Below are positions 10,338 through 23,269 of a DNA stretch of 64,000 nucleotides, piece by piece. The stretch is from Rhizophagus clarus (Eukaryota; Glomeromycota; Glomeromycetes; Glomerales; Glomeraceae), in assembly GCA_015698045.1 (NCBI GenBank), contig BLAL01000183.1:248001-312000 (forward strand). The letters are read 5' to 3'. A program made the translations under genes and the position numbers. The notes below the pieces were generated by a model that made no database searches, was not told where the DNA came from, and worked only from the letters and a program-made list of their open reading frames with translations. How positions within the stretch are numbered: the stretch's first letter is position 1; each line of letters begins with the position of its first letter.

Positions 10338-11209
10338 ATTAGGGAATTGAATTGACCAATTCAAAATTGATCATGGTCGATCAAGTCAAATGACTCGACT
10401 AATAATTTTGTGTATCGAGTACTCAAAAAATTAAAATCGATCAACATATAATCGAATAAATTTGCAACACGTAAAATTGATTATATAATACTCGAATAAA
10501 ATAAATCAATTAAAATATTAATCATGCTTTAATGATAAAATTGGTTAAATAAATGTGATAAACCCTTAAAATAGCAACTTCGCTAATTTTTCTTTGTAAC
10601 AAGTAAGAAAGTTTCTTTCTTTCACACTCTCTACTTATAGTATTAATAAACTCTTTTAACGTAAATAATGCCTCCAAAATGTGCAAATAGTTCCACTGAA
10701 TCTTTACACACATCAAAATGTTTGGCAAGTGATATTACAGATGAATAAGAACCACAAATCATCCCAAAATCTGCAAATAAAACCAGTTGGGTGTAGGATT
10801 ACTTTGTAGAGAAAACAGATGGGCGTATGTATTGTCAATATATAGAAAAAGATGGTGAAAATGAAATAGTGTGTGGCGCAAGTTTGCTATATAAAACACA
10901 AACTTCAAGCATGAGTTATCATTTGGGTAATAAACATAAAGTGTTTAATAAAAAAAAGGAGCAGGTAAATAAAATTGTTAAATTGAATTAATTTTAATAA
11001 ATAATTAATAAATTTTCTTTTGTTTTATTGAAATAAGTAACTTAAAATAGATGATCAAATTAAAAAATTCACTCCACATAAAGAACCCAAACAGCAATAT
11101 TTACGTAATGGTCTTACAGATTGGCTGGTTACTGATGGGTGACCATTTGCTACAATTGTAAGAGAAGGTTTTAAATGGTTTATAAAAAAAGTGGATACCT
11201 ATATTGTGT
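10338..11209 (+). pseudogene. hAT transposon, 5' end with BED zinc finger exon
   Basis: The left terminus probably begins TAGGGAATTGAATTGACC (TAGGG-type hAT end). The transposase starts at ATG 10668. The protein has a BED-type zinc finger: DYFVEKTDGRMYCQYIEKDG, a second Cys in VCGASL, then the His pair in SYHLGNKHKV. An intron follows with a GTAAAT donor near 10963 and a TAG acceptor near 11050. The second exon reads KKFTPHKEPKQQYLRNGLTD then LVTDG and FATIVREGFKWFIKKVDT, typical of the start of the hAT core. In-frame stops sit after ITDE, after SWV and after LVTDG, and the rest of the transposase is missing. A dead, 3'-truncated copy. Confidence 0.75.
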
Positions 11210-12240
11210 AATATATATATTGTATAAGAATATAGCATCTGACAGTAAATTGGTAAGACAAAAACATGTATATGCAAAAACGTATAAAGGTGTGAAATAT
11301 ATACAGGTAATAAATAACATTATGGCCTGCATTATTATAATTTTGGCCAGATTAATTTATTTATTATTAGTATATGGTATCACATAGACCATTTGATTTG
11401 CTGATCATTTACTTTATTAAATTTGTAATCAGGTTACATCATTATGCTAAAAATAGCTAAACACGAATTATAAATAAACAATACTTTTGAAAAATATCAT
11501 ACGACCTTTTCTTGTTAACACACTCTCTTTTTTACATTTTTATTTCAAAATACATAATATTACAGATTTACAGGTATTTTAAAATAATATTTTTTTTTAT
11601 TTATACTAATTTTCTATTTACTTTATTTTTAATATTTTTAACTATATTTTTTCTTGTAATTGTTTTTATTTATCTTTTTACTATTATTTATTTATATATT
11701 ATTATATTTCTTTTCTTATTACTAACTGCTTTTTTATTTTTTTATGTTACTTTCTTTTTTATTATTTACTCTTTACTTTTTTTACGTGTTACTTTTTCAT
11801 GTATTATTTTTTTTTACATGTTACTAATATACTAACTACATCTATTTAATATACTAACTTTTCTAACTGCTTTTTTTACTTCTATTTTTTTGCATCACTA
11901 ATATATTAACTATATTTAATTAATATACTAACTTTTTTTTACTTCTTACATTATATCTCTTTAGTATATTAACCTTTATCTTTTTTTTATTCTATGCCTT
12001 AAACTCAGTATGAATTAATATTCTAACATCTTTATGTTCTTATATTTTTAAATGCAAGATAAAATATTGGGTAATGAATCCTTTATTACATTTACTTTTT
12101 CTATTATAAGTTTTGTATTCATATTTATTGTATATAATAAAATTTACAAATTATAATAAAATGAATTATAATTTTGGTTAGCATTACATTAAATTTGAAT
12201 TATAATTTTGGCTAATATTACAATTGTAATTTGAATAAAA
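11210..12240. other. Pyrimidine-rich gene-free stretch
   Basis: Long T-rich sequence with repeated TACTAACT-like words (11820-11960). These match, in reverse, the GTTAGTA repeats at 22740-24450 and 39600-40150. The open frame at 11512-11835 is a product of T-richness and is not called as a gene. Confidence 0.45.
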
Positions 12241-12495
12241 TTTGTATATATTCTGTATAAAACCCATACAAAATTTGTACAAAATATGTATATATTCTGT
12301 ATAAAACCTGGTTATAATGTGATTATAATCTGTACAATTAGCATTATCTAGAATTTGTACAAGTATGGAATATTTCATAATTCAGTACATTTTCTGTCAC
12401 TAATTGTACAGAATTTGTACAGAATTTGTACAGAATTTGTACAGAATTTGTACAGAATTTGTACAGAATTTGTACAGTATTTGTACAATAATATT
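12240..12495. repeat. 11-bp tandem repeat GAATTTGTACA plus flanking diverged copies
   Basis: Seven to eight head-to-tail copies of GAATTTGTACA at 12408-12490, preceded by a doubled word of about 50 bp, GTATATATTCTGTATAAAACC (12245 and 12291). The 11-bp spacing is close to one helical turn. Confidence 0.85.
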
Positions 12496-13769
12496 TTCTG
12501 GACAAATTCCAGATTTTCAATTTTTGACTCTTATAGAAATAAAGCTAAGCGAATTAGTATTATATAAAGGAAATGAGCAAAATCATATTTTATATAGCAT
12601 TTCCAATAAATATAATAGATTGAGATGAATTTACTAGTGAATCGATAATATAAACTTATGTTATAATCTATTGGAAGTTTACCAAGAATTGTTAAATAAT
12701 CACTCAATTGAGAGGATTTTAGATATATATCAGATGGATCTATGCAGTTAAAACACATTGATAACACCATTTTACATTATGCTGTCAATAATTTTTTATT
12801 GAATATGAGAATAGACATTTATGTAAATAGGGCTGATAATCAGCCCATTATAATTGCATCAAGATTTAAGAATTGGCCATCATCTATTTGTACTAAACTT
12901 GTAGCTATTTTTTTAGTACTTTTAATCACATCTATGATGGCTAACATTAATCTATATATAGACAGCCAGTGCACACTTAATACTATCAATAATTGGAATA
13001 CACTTAGAATAAGTTCACAGATCAAACAATCTAATAATTTTTTATTGATTAAGATTTGCATGACCATACATGAAAAAACCTTAAACATTTATTGGCACAA
13101 AGTAAAGAGACATACTAGTATTCATGGAAATGATCAAGCAGATATAGTTGCTAACATAGGTTTACATAATCAGAATTGTTTTAATAATAAGATAGATTTT
13201 ATTAATTATGATTTAAGATTTTTCTCTAGTTTTAATTAATAGTATTTCTATAAAACATAATTTAAGAAAATTTATTATGAGTTTATTTTCTACATATGAA
13301 GCCTCAGAATAGTCTTTTTTATCTTTCCAAAAAGACTTATGTTATAATAATTTAGGGTTGGTTAATTGGAATATCACATGGCTTATTCTGGCTCAGTTTA
13401 AAGGATTCTGCTATCTTAATACGCATATCAATTCTTTTCTTTACTTTTGCATTAAGTTGCTCTATAACACACTTCTAATAAGCACAAATCTTTAACAATA
13501 AAATAAAAATTACTGATGTACAGACTGCAATATTGAAGAGGAATCATGGTCCCATCTACTATCTTGTTATAACTATAATTCTCAATAAAAAACTCTTTAT
13601 CACATGATTAGACAGGAATTTTCATATATCATAAAGGTGACACTTGAAAATAAACTTTCAGATAAATGAATTATGCATAACTGCATCCTTAATATCATTA
13701 GACATTTAGCAAGGTCGATTGATTTCCATTAATTTAAGTTCTTAGCTATAAGTTTAAAAGCTGAACTGA

Positions 13770-13904
13770 CTTGAACGGTCTACGAAGGGTTCATCCTCCA
13801 GATAGGAGCAGTTTCTAGGTTATTATATAGATTATTATGTAATCCATTAATTTTCAATAAAGATTTTTGCGTTATCAACGCCAAAAAAAAAAATAAATAA
13901 AAAT
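13770..13904 (+). mobile_element. Short retroposon (SINE or truncated LINE) with 14-bp target duplication
   Basis: A 135-bp insertion is flanked by perfect 14-bp direct repeats AAAAGCTGAACTGA (13756-13769 and 13905-13918). It ends in AATAAAGATTTTTGCGTTATC, a small hairpin (GCGTT-ATC-AACGC, 13869-13881), CC and an A-rich tail. This is the structure of target-primed retroposition. Its tail resembles the tail of the LINE around it (AACGCC then A-rich). Confidence 0.8.
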
Positions 13905-14547
13905 AAAAGCTGAACTGATATGAACAGTTATATTAAATGCTCTTTTTGCATTTCTGAGTCTTTTGTTCAAGTTATATTAGCTAATCTGTTAATCAGGACT
14001 ATATTAGCATTTAAACGATTGATTTAGATATCATGTTATAATAACAATGCCAATTGGAAAAAATCGCAGGATATTTTACCATCTATGAAATAATCAAAAC
14101 TTAAATGCAATATAAATGATCAGAATTCCAAGGGCACATCAGTCACTTGTTATGATCTATCTAATTCAACTCAGGCATTACGGTCTTCTTCTACTACATT
14201 GTTTTCAAATAGAGGCATTATTAGAATGACAACAGCTGATGTCACTATTCAATGTGCTTATGAGCCAATAGATATTGAAGTTTATGATGATATTTTTATT
14301 GATACACCTACTCTACTACCTCTTAATTATTGTTTTCAATTAAAGTGAAAACAACAAGCTATCCTATTAGTCTGAAATGCTGTAACTAGTTGGATTAAGA
14401 CTTTGGCATTAAATCCTTAGTTACCTTTCTCTCAACCTTTTCCATTAATCAAAATATTTTTAAAAAAGACCATTATTTGAGGCTGGATATTTTATGTTAT
14501 TTTGTTTAATTTATTTTTATTTTAGTTGTTGGTATTATTTAAATTGT

Positions 14548-14581
14548 TTTATTTTTATTTTTATTTTTATTTTTATTTTTA

Positions 14582-14612
<31 letters not shown>

Positions 14613-14615
14613 ATT
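14548..14615. repeat. (TTTTTA)n hexamer microsatellite
   Basis: About ten uninterrupted TTTTTA units inside the LINE 3' region. Confidence 0.9.
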
Positions 14616-14648
14616 ATATTAATTTTATAATAGGCAGATATTAAGACA

Positions 14649-15898
14649 GGACCTAAACAATATATAAATATGTTAGATTTGAGTTTGTTTAATGATTATA
14701 TAAAAAAAAAACCCTATGTAAGACTTTTATTTGCTTATTTTAATATAAAATTTTTAGTTGGTTAGATATTTAAATGTGTAGTTGAACTTATTTTTATTTC
14801 AGCTCAGTAATTATATTTGTGTAGCAGAACTCTTTATTCGTATAACAAAGATTTTCATATATATATAGAGAGAGAATTCACACATATATCAAAAAATTTT
14901 TTTACAAAAAATTTTTTTAAACTGATACTTCTTTTCTATTATTTTACACATTTTAATTTTATAAACATAATATTGTATTTAATATTTATAAAAAAAATCA
15001 TGTTTTTATAATAATATTCTCATATTCTTATTTTTTGTTTGCTAATTTTACTCATATATAAAATAAATTTTAGACAAATGAAATTACCTTTTTATGTTTA
15101 AGTAAATTATTCAGCAGTTGTAAAAAGTATTTGTATTTCAATTTTTATGATTCTAAGTATAATATTTGTAAAGATAATTATATTTTTTAAACAGTATTAA
15201 CTCAAAAAATTTTTTTTTCTCTTTTAACTTCAGGATGTAATAACATCACTTTGGTCAAATGAAATTACTTTTTTATGTTTAAAAAGTTGTTCAGCGAGGT
15301 CGAATCTACCTACAGTAAAAATTTTAGAATGATTGGATTAATATTCATGGAATGCGACCAACTTTTGTATTTTTAATTATTTATCGTTTAAGTGATTTTA
15401 ATTTTAAAGTGTAATTTTTTTTGTTTTAAATCAACTTGTTAACTTTAATTTGTTCATAAGGGTTGGCAATAATTTATATTTTAATTTTTATACATCTAAA
15501 TATAATAATATTTATAAAAAATTCCAAATTTTAAAACTATTTTTAAAATAGTAATAGTATATTAATATTATATTAATATTAATTAAAATTAAAAATTCCG
15601 AAGTTGTATATCATTTTATATTATTAATTTATTAATATTTAGTGAATTAATTTCACAATTTTTTTTTGCAATGATATAAAAAATTAATTTACTATTACTA
15701 TATATATATTTATTATAATTAAATTATCTTTTTATACTTAAATAAAATTATATATGTCAGAAAAAAAATTGCTTAGCAAAATAAAAAATTCAAAGGTCAT
15801 AATAAGAGTTTGCTTAGCAGAACTTAAAATAATTTACTTATTGATCATAGTAAATTTTGAAATTTTCATCTAACCTATATATATATTGTTCGGGGTCC
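14649..15898. mobile_element. MULE-like non-autonomous TIR element, copy A (1250 bp)
   Basis: Ends are GGACCTAAACAATATAT and, reversed, GGACCCCGAACAATATAT. They are flanked by TATTAAGACA (14639-14648) and TATTAAGACT (15899-15908), a 10-bp duplication with one mismatch. A 9-10 bp duplication points to the Mutator-like (MULE) class. Inside are about three diverged tandem units of roughly 180 bp with the word TTTAAGTAAA-TTGTTCAGC, and GCTTAGCA words near the right end. No transposase. A second copy in inverse orientation is at 61880-63233. Confidence 0.75.
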
Positions 15899-16020
15899 TA
15901 TTAAGACTGGTTCTCAAGCTGGGAGTGTACTTTTAATATGTTGTACTGAGTGCATAGCACCTTACTCTTATTAATAAAGTTTATGTGATCTTAACGCCTT
16001 AAATAAAAAAATATATATAT
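15899..16020 (+). mobile_element. LINE 3' tail resumed after the insertion
   Basis: Starts with the duplicated TATTAAGACT, then GGTTCTCAAGCTGGGAGTG, an AATAAA at about 15973, a TTAACGCC end and an A/T-rich tail. It completes the LINE that begins near 12560. Confidence 0.55.
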
Positions 16021-16139
16021 ATATTGATTTTATAATTAGTTTATTATGATTGGATGAATATCTAAATTGATTTAAGCTGGAAGTATTGCATGTAAAATAG
16101 AAGAAATTGCCATATAATCCTATTTAATCTAATAAATGT

Positions 16140-17130
16140 ATATATGATTTCATCACCAAAAAAAAAATATTATAAATCAGAAATAAAATCTGATTTTTGT
16201 AAAAAGTATAAAGTCAAATTAGAAGTTGATTGTAATTTAAAAAGTGATTATGAATGGTTTAATACATATTTTTGTGTAAATTGGAAAATAAATCAAGAAT
16301 AATATTTTAATAAAGAAGATTTTAGTGATTTCTTTTTTAATACTAGAGTTCATTTTATAATGATATTAGTATCATATGCAAATAATTAATATGGATCTAT
16401 TTTAAATGAAAAACTAAGTTTTTTCAAAATTAATCATAAAGAAAATTTTATTTTCAATATAAAAAAATATGGGATTAGACTTTTCTATTAAAATCTGGTT
16501 ATGTAGGTTTTAATACCGAGTATAAAAGAATTTTATATTATTATATAAAAGAAAATGCTGAAGAAAATATTATAAATTTTTCTTAATTAGATATTTCATC
16601 TATAATAGAATTGTTAGTTAAAGCAGCTTGAAAAAAATTAAAAATAAACAAATAAAAAATTCAGATATAAAAGAGTATGAAAAAAAAGAAGATAATTTTA
16701 ATTTATAAAATTATAATAAAGAGAATATATTACTAATTTTTAAATATATTATAAATTAAAATAAATTTAAAAATCTTAAATGATTTTATTTTATTTAAAA
16801 TATCTTATAATATAGAAGTTATAAATTATAATAAAAAAATTTTATATATTGATTTAATTAATAAGTTTTTAAAACAGAAATCTAGTGATTATTTTAAAAA
16901 TTTAATTAAAAATTATAATATAAATAATGAAAACTTAAAATTTTATATTTCTGTAAAAAATTATATTAATATTTTTAAAATTACATCTTTTGATAAATGT
17001 GTTTATATTATATAATATTTTTAATTAAATATTTTACATTTAAATAAAACATGATCTTTGAATTAAAAAAAAAGATAAATGTGTTTATATTGAAGATTCA
17101 ACTTATTTTATAGATATTTAAATAAATTTT
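16140..17130 (+). pseudogene. Decayed AT-rich coding region, family unknown
   Basis: An initial stretch codes KKYYKSEIKSDFCKKYKVKL then DCNLKSDYEWFNTYFCVNW and EDFSDFFFNTRVHFIM. After this, stops and shifts are frequent in every frame. A Lys/Asn/Ile-rich protein remnant with no motif I recognise. Confidence 0.3.
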
Positions 17131-17814
17131 TTAAATAATTTAAAGAGTATTATAAGCTATATCTTGGTAATTAATCTCACATGACTGCCTTACTATACTA
17201 TAATTGTGAACTTGAATTTATTGTTTGAAGTTTTGCAGGTAAGATAATATTCTGTTTCACTCCTATACCATTCACTATATTATCCATAATTTCTGTTTTC
17301 TATTACAAATAAAATATGGTGAGCTTTATGGCTGAGTAGCTATAAAATTATAATTTATTAATCCTTCTAAAATTATTTCAGAATTTCAAGTATGTAAAAT
17401 TCTCTAATAGATTTAATAATTAATTCTAAATTAGGTTTAGTTTTGAAAGTGATGGGCCTTTTTTTTCATATTGTTTAAGAAAAATAAATAGAATACTTTA
17501 TTTTCTGACTTTAAATTTATAAGAAGACAGGCTTTTAATAATTGCTATAATTCATATCCAATTTTTTTTTTTATATTTTTTATATAATTTAAAATAAATT
17601 TTATTTGTTAAAATGCTTAGTAATCCACTTAATTTGATATACCAATCCAGATACTCAGTTAATATTTTATTAATTTATTCATATTACCTTTTTATATTAT
17701 CGCAAATCAATTTAAATTATATAATAAACTTATATTGATATAATTAACCCTAAAAAAATATTACATAATGAAGTATAAACATATAAAATATATTATAAAC
17801 ATTGGTCAAAATCA

Positions 17815-18060
17815 ATGCTATCAGATACATGTCTCATATATATTGGGTAGTTAAATATCAGTTACATATCATAGATTTATTGGGTACCTGATATATTTTA
17901 AAAAAATATCAGACAGATATTATACACTTATCAGATAGTACTAATAAGTATCCTATATATATCTGATATGTATCCTATTTATATTTGAAATATAGCATAA
18001 TTTCATAATTTTCACACATATCAGATAGCTGAAAAGTATAGCATTTATGGGACATTAATA
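17815..18060. repeat. TATCAGATA-rich repeat, possible small MITE
   Basis: TATCAGATAG, ATCTGATATG and related words recur in both directions. Weak inverted ends ATGTCTCATA and ATGTCCCATA face each other at about 17829 and 18055. Low certainty. Confidence 0.35.
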
Positions 18061-18289
18061 GTAGTAGATTTATAATTTAAATACAATTGTAATTTAAAAG
18101 TAATTTAATTCATTTAATTGTAATTACTGAAAGTTTTATTTATATTTTCAATCGATAATAAAAAAAATATTATACAAAAAATATTATAAAAAAAATTCAC
18201 TACTCTTTACTAAAGATGTTAACTGTAACTGTAATTATAAGACACAGTATTGTAAATAATAGGTTGCAACCTAGCTATTTAAAAAATAA

Positions 18290-18410
18290 AAATTGGAATG
18301 TTGTAATTATGTTGTAATATCTTAATTGTATCATAATATCTTAATTGTGTCATAATATCTTAATTGTATTGTAATATCTTAATTGTGTTGTAATTATATG
18401 CCGTATATAT
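18290..18410. repeat. About 22-bp tandem repeat AATATCTTAATTGTRTCAT
   Basis: Four to five head-to-tail copies just upstream of the hAT transposase remnant. A related TTGTAATATT word recurs on its other side at 22560-22620, so these could be subterminal repeats of that transposon. Confidence 0.7.
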
Positions 18411-18789
18411 TATAAATGTAATATAGTATAGATAATCTTGTAAATACCTTATCAGTTATAAAGTTCTGCATTTTTAATTTAATGCGAATAATATATTGTT
18501 ATATAAAAGAAAAATAAAATTATGTAATTTATGAAATAATAAATCTTCTTTTTCTTCTTTTTTTAATCATTAAATATTTCAAAAAGTAATATTTAATATA
18601 AATCATATATATATAATAAATAACTAATATAATAAATATATTTAACATTATAAAAAGTATATTTTACTTTCAAACTTTTTAACGTATTTATTAATTTTAA
18701 TCTGAATATATTTTTTTCAACATGTTAAAGTATCATATTAGTATTGACTTCTTAACTCGTTTTTTAATTTTTTTACGAACTTATTTTAA

Positions 18790-21515
18790 ATGATTTTAAA
18801 ATTCAATTCTACTGAATCAGAAATATATATCAATTTACCAGCCATTAAAATTGATAAAAAGAACTCTAATAAAAAGAGTGGTCGTCCATTTTCAGAAGTT
18901 TGGAAAACTGATATGATACGCAGAGAGTCTAAAAGAAATGGGCATTATTCGGGAACATGTCAGTATTGTTCCAGTCACTGGAAAAGAGCAAAACCAGTTT
19001 CTTTAAAAATTCATCTTACTAAGTGCAATTTAGCTCCAAGTGAAGTTAAAAATTATTGGAAAAAAGAACTTTATGGAACTGATGAAGAAAATAGCACTAA
19101 AAGTGATACTGATACTGAAATTTTGGATAATACAAATTCTAAAAGAAAGAAAGATTTTGATAAAAAAATTAATAAAAAACCTTGTATTAATGAATCATAT
19201 CAAAATGATATTTGTAATCATATTACAAATAATACAGACGAATTAAAAACTAGTGTTATTAACATTATTGATAAAGCATTACTTAATGCTTTTATTTGTT
19301 GCAGAATTCCTTTTGAAATTATTGAAAATCCTTTTTTTGGAATTATTAAAGATATTACAACCTTTATATAATCCACTAACTCGACAGAGATTATCTGAAA
19401 CTTTACTTGAATATGAATCTGGACGAATTGAGAATAAAATTAAAAATAAATTAGATAGAGATGAAAATTATACCTTTGGTAATTATTAATTTTATTATTA
19501 ATTTTAATATAATACAAATAGATTATTTTTAATAATAAAATTATTTTATAGCACTAGATGGATGGACTGATCCAACAAATAAATCAATTTGAGGATTTAT
19601 GATTTTAATATCTGATCGTAAAGAATATTTGTATCACCTAGAAGATTTATCAGATCAGCATCATACTGCTGAATTTTTAGCAAGTAAAACAGAAACTATT
19701 ATTTCTCAAATTGGTGCTGAAAAATTTTTGCTATTATTTCTGATAATGGGACGAATGTTGTTGCTGCACGTACTATTATTCATAAAAATTATCCTTTAAT
19801 TATTAATTTTCGTTGTATTACTCATTGCTTTAATTTGTTATCGTAAGATGTTTTAAAATATCCTTTTGGAGAAAGAGTTATTAAACTTTGTAATATACTA
19901 TGCCACTTTTTTTGATCAATTCATATTGGAGCGGCCCTTCTTGATAACGCTATTAAAGAAAAAGCAGTTAAAGGTGAAAATATTAAGCTATATATTAAAA
20001 CACATTGGATAACTATGTATGAGTGTGCAAATTCTATTGTTCGTCTCAAACCTGCCTTTAATCATATAAAATATTATTATTTTTAATTATTTATACATTA
20101 TTATAATAGAATAACACATTTTATTTATAGATTTTAGAAAAAAGTAAATCTGAAATTTCTAATAATGCAGTTCTTACAATTTTGCAAAAAAAGAGGAATT
20201 TTCGATGATATTCAAAAATTGGTTGAAGTACTTTTTCCTATTAAGGATGCTATTTTATCTTTGAAAAGAAATAATGCAAATCTTGCCGATTGTTACATTA
20301 ATCTATTACAGGTTGTAGCTTCTATTAAAAAAATGGATCAGAACGATTATAAAGGTTCCATACATATATAGTTCAAGTTTTTAATAAAAGGTATATAATT
20401 TATTATAAATAACATCATAGTATAACCAAAAATTATTTACTAATATTGATGTTCATTAGATATGAAGAATTTAATGATCTCAAGTATCTTTTAGCATTTT
20501 TTTTGCATCTGGAATGGAAAGATAGTAAATTAATAATTAAAATTTTAATTATTTAGTTATGACTAATATTTTTACTTATGTTACAATAGGAATTCTAGTA
20601 ACACCATCTGAATTTGACAATTTAATTGAACTTGCTGGTGAATTATGGAAAGAATGGGGCCATAAACGAAATTCAATAATAGAAATACAGAATTGTATTC
20701 CCAAATTGGAAAATATCGTTTAGGTAAAAAACCATAAAATAGGCCATATTCCTCTAAACATGATACACCTCTCAATTGGTGGTTGTTAATTAATGATGAT
20801 AAAAATCAACTTTCAAGATTAGTAATAAAGCTTTTCAGTATTACTCCTCACTCAGCTAGTTATGAGCGAATATTTTTTTCTTTAGGATGGTTCTTTGGAA
20901 AGTAACAGTAACGTCTTTAGCTTAAAACTTTTCAATCAATGGCTAAAATTCATCGCTATTCTTTATCACATATGAAAACATCTGTTAGTCATATAAGCAG
21001 AACATATGATGATGAAAAATCGCGTGACATATTATTTGAAATAAGTAATGAAATAGGAAATACAGATAATAATATTTTTGATGATGCTACTATTAATCAA
21101 GACATGACATGAGCAAGAGAATTAGAACGTGTAAATAATTATGAATATGAATTAGAAAATGAAGATCTTACTATTGAAAAATTGGTAAATTTGAATCCTT
21201 GAGTAATTATTGAAGCTGGTCCAACTCCTGTTTTAACACATAAATCTGATTCGAGTGATGATGATTGTGAAGATTTTGATCCTAAAGAATTGGCTAATAA
21301 ATATAGAATAGATGTGAAGGATAAAGATGAGGATAATAGTGAAATAACGAAGATAGTGGAAATGATGACAAGAATGATGGGGATGATGGGGATAATGAGA
21401 ATGACGAGAACAATGGGGATGATGAGGATAATGGGATGTCGAGGATAACAGGGATGAAGAGAATAATGGGGATGATGAGAATAATGAGGATGTTGAGGAT
21501 TACAAGAATAAAAAC
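18790..21515 (+). pseudogene. hAT transposase (BED finger, DUF659-like core, dimerisation domain), degenerate
   Basis: Exon 1 starts at ATG 18790. Residues 35-90 are a BED-type finger (RPFSEVWKTDMIRR, CQYC at 57-60, SLKIHLTKC). Frame slips at a T run near 19331 into LELLKILQPLYNPLTRQRL. After an intron (GTAATT near 19481, TAG at 19551) comes the core: LDGWTDPTNKSI (first catalytic Asp), IISDNGTNVVAARTII (second Asp), NFRCITHCFNLL. A further intron lies near 20070-20132. The C-terminal dimerisation block TPHSASYERIFFSLGWFFGK lies at 20843-20903, followed by SMAKIHRYSLSH and an Asp/Glu/Asn-rich tail of GAT repeats. Several stops and at least three frame slips make it dead. The TIRs were not resolved. 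Confidence 0.85.
21330..21505. repeat. GATGATGGGGATAATGA repeats in the hAT tail
   Basis: Imperfect 9-18 bp repeats of GAT, GGG-GAT and AAT triplets, once coding an acidic Asp/Asn-rich tail. A similar acidic run occurs at 26300-26422. Confidence 0.65.
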
Positions 21516-21859
21516 TGATTTATTTGTATTAATTGCATAATATGAATTTTAAATAAAAGCGCACAGTTGTTATAGCAGTTTAATACAATATTTTTTTCAC
21601 ATTCTTATTTAAAGTAGGATTTGATTTATATTTATATTGTATATATATATTTTGCATTAAAGATAAAATTGATAGAAAAAATTTCTTTTTAATGATAATT
21701 AGTTAATAAAATAATTAGTATCACATGATCGATTGCTGATCAATCTTTTTTTCAAAAAAGTCTCAAAATGTTTCTAACGATAGGTATACTAAGATCAAAA
21801 ATCATTCAATATATTGTGATTAAAAAAGGTTGTGAATTTGTTTAAATAATGGTAAATGG

Positions 21860-22320
21860 ATAAGTCTTCCATTTTCTTATCCTGATATTAATATACCAAA
21901 AAATTTTAGTGTAGATTACGAAGTTTTTGAAACATTTTTTTTTTTTCTAATACAGGGACAAATTGGACTTTTAAAAGGTTAGTTTTTTTACATTTTTTTT
22001 AAGTGTCTTTAAAATATTTCTAATGAAACGATTTCTTTTTTTGTTGCAGAGATGCTGGCTTCTTAGAATTAGATGAACTGACATTTTGAAAAGATGTATT
22101 TTTTTTACTATATTTCTTGTTTATTTTAAACAGATTAAAGAAATGGTTTTAACAAATTTTCTATTATAGGAACACCAACTTCTTGGATCTTGACGAAAAT
22201 AATTTTATGGATGGGTACATAAATAGGAGTAAGTTTTTTTCTTTAATTATATATTTGATTAAAAAAATGTTCCTAACATTTCTTTTATTTTTTTGTAGAA
22301 TAATTGAAGGTATTCGAAGG
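21860..22320 (+). other. Possible decayed spliced gene with micro-exons
   Basis: A coding-like start (SLPFSYPDINIPKNFSVDYE near 21867-21930) is followed by three pieces each between plausible splice sites: a GTTAGT donor near 21979, TTGCAG near 22050, TATTATAG near 22169, GTAAGT near 22230 and TTTGTAG near 22299. Exon-like pieces are 20-60 nt. No protein family recognised. Confidence 0.25.
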
Positions 22321-22479
22321 TAATAAATTAGCATTAATTTTAGATATTAAATAGTATTAATAAAAAAATAGTTGAAACAGTATATTCTTATTATAAATGT
22401 ATTATACATAGCAGATAGTAATAAATTTGAAGTATGGTCTTGTTTTATACATGCCTTTTTTAAAAGTCTACATTTTGCT

Positions 22480-22640
22480 GTATATTACAGCATTACAGTA
22501 TTAATATTACTGCATTAACACACTATTAAGATATTACAGCTGAATTACAGCATTACAGCCAAATTGCAACATTACAACAAGTGTTGTAATCGTAATGCCT
22601 TATGTCGTAATATTGCAACATCAGCAAATCAATTACGGCT
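22480..22640. repeat. ATTACAGCATTACAG repeats
   Basis: TATTACAGC, GCATTACAG and TTGCAACATTACAAC words repeat in short tandem. Possibly the right subterminal region of the hAT element at 18790-21515, given TTGTAATATT words on the other side. Confidence 0.45.
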
Positions 22641-22739
22641 AACATCTTTACTCTTTACACAAATTATAATTTATTTACAATTAATGTTCACTTGTTTGCT
22701 TGTTTTCATTTCATTATATCTATTTAATTTGAAAGAAAA

Positions 22740-22930
22740 TAAAATGTTAGTAATAGAAGTGTTAGTATAAATATTAGTAGAAGTGTTAGCAAAAGAAAAG
22801 GAACGTTAATAAAAAAATTTTTACATTAGAAAGTGTTAGTATTAATATTAGTATAAAAGTTAGTAGAAGTAGAAAAGGAACATTATAACGTAAGAATCAC
22901 AGTAACAAAGATAATTAAGCAATAATATAA
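22740..22930. repeat. GTTAGTA-type purine-rich repeats
   Basis: Degenerate repeats of GTTAGTAGAAGTGTTAGTA, the family also present at 24340-24610, 39600-40150 and, reversed, 11820-11960. Confidence 0.55.
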
Positions 22931-23269
22931 TAGATAGAGAGATTATATGAGAAAAATGGATAAATTATTACTCGAAGGATAAATTATTACCTAATGAAAA
23001 AATAATAACTGGACATGAGTAGAAAGAAAGATTACATAATACAAATCACATGATATAGTAATACAAATTATTTTTAGAATTTATTCTTAGTTTAGATTTA
23101 TTTTTAGTTTAGTTTTTATTTTTAATTCATTTATTTTTAGATTAGAAAAAGATAGTATTAGAAATATAAGCGAGAATAATTTCTTATAGAAACATAGTCA
23201 AAGGAATAGTAGGAAGAGAAGGAATGACATAATGCCAAGCAAATGCCAAGCATTCCAAATCTTTTTGAA

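Larger units (their letters stand above)
12560..14648 (+). pseudogene. LINE retrotransposon, RNase H domain and 3' region
   Basis: The open frame 12742-13239 (165 codons) holds an RNase H domain: NLYIDSQCTLNTINNW around the second catalytic Asp, then YWHKVKRHTSIHGNDQADIV, the family's WHKVKAH-x-G-x2-GN-x2-AD signature. Beyond a stop at 13239 comes a CCHC-like knuckle region (CTDCNIEEESWSHLLSC at about 13520-13560). A further coding stretch at about 14041-14465 is mostly open in one frame (SSSTTLFSNRGIIRMTTAD to NPLPFSQPFPLIKIF-like end) with several stops. The reverse transcriptase lies outside and is missing, so this is a 5'-truncated, dead copy. It is split by a short retroposon (13770-13904) and by a TIR element (14649-15898); its 3' tail resumes at 15899. 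Confidence 0.75.
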
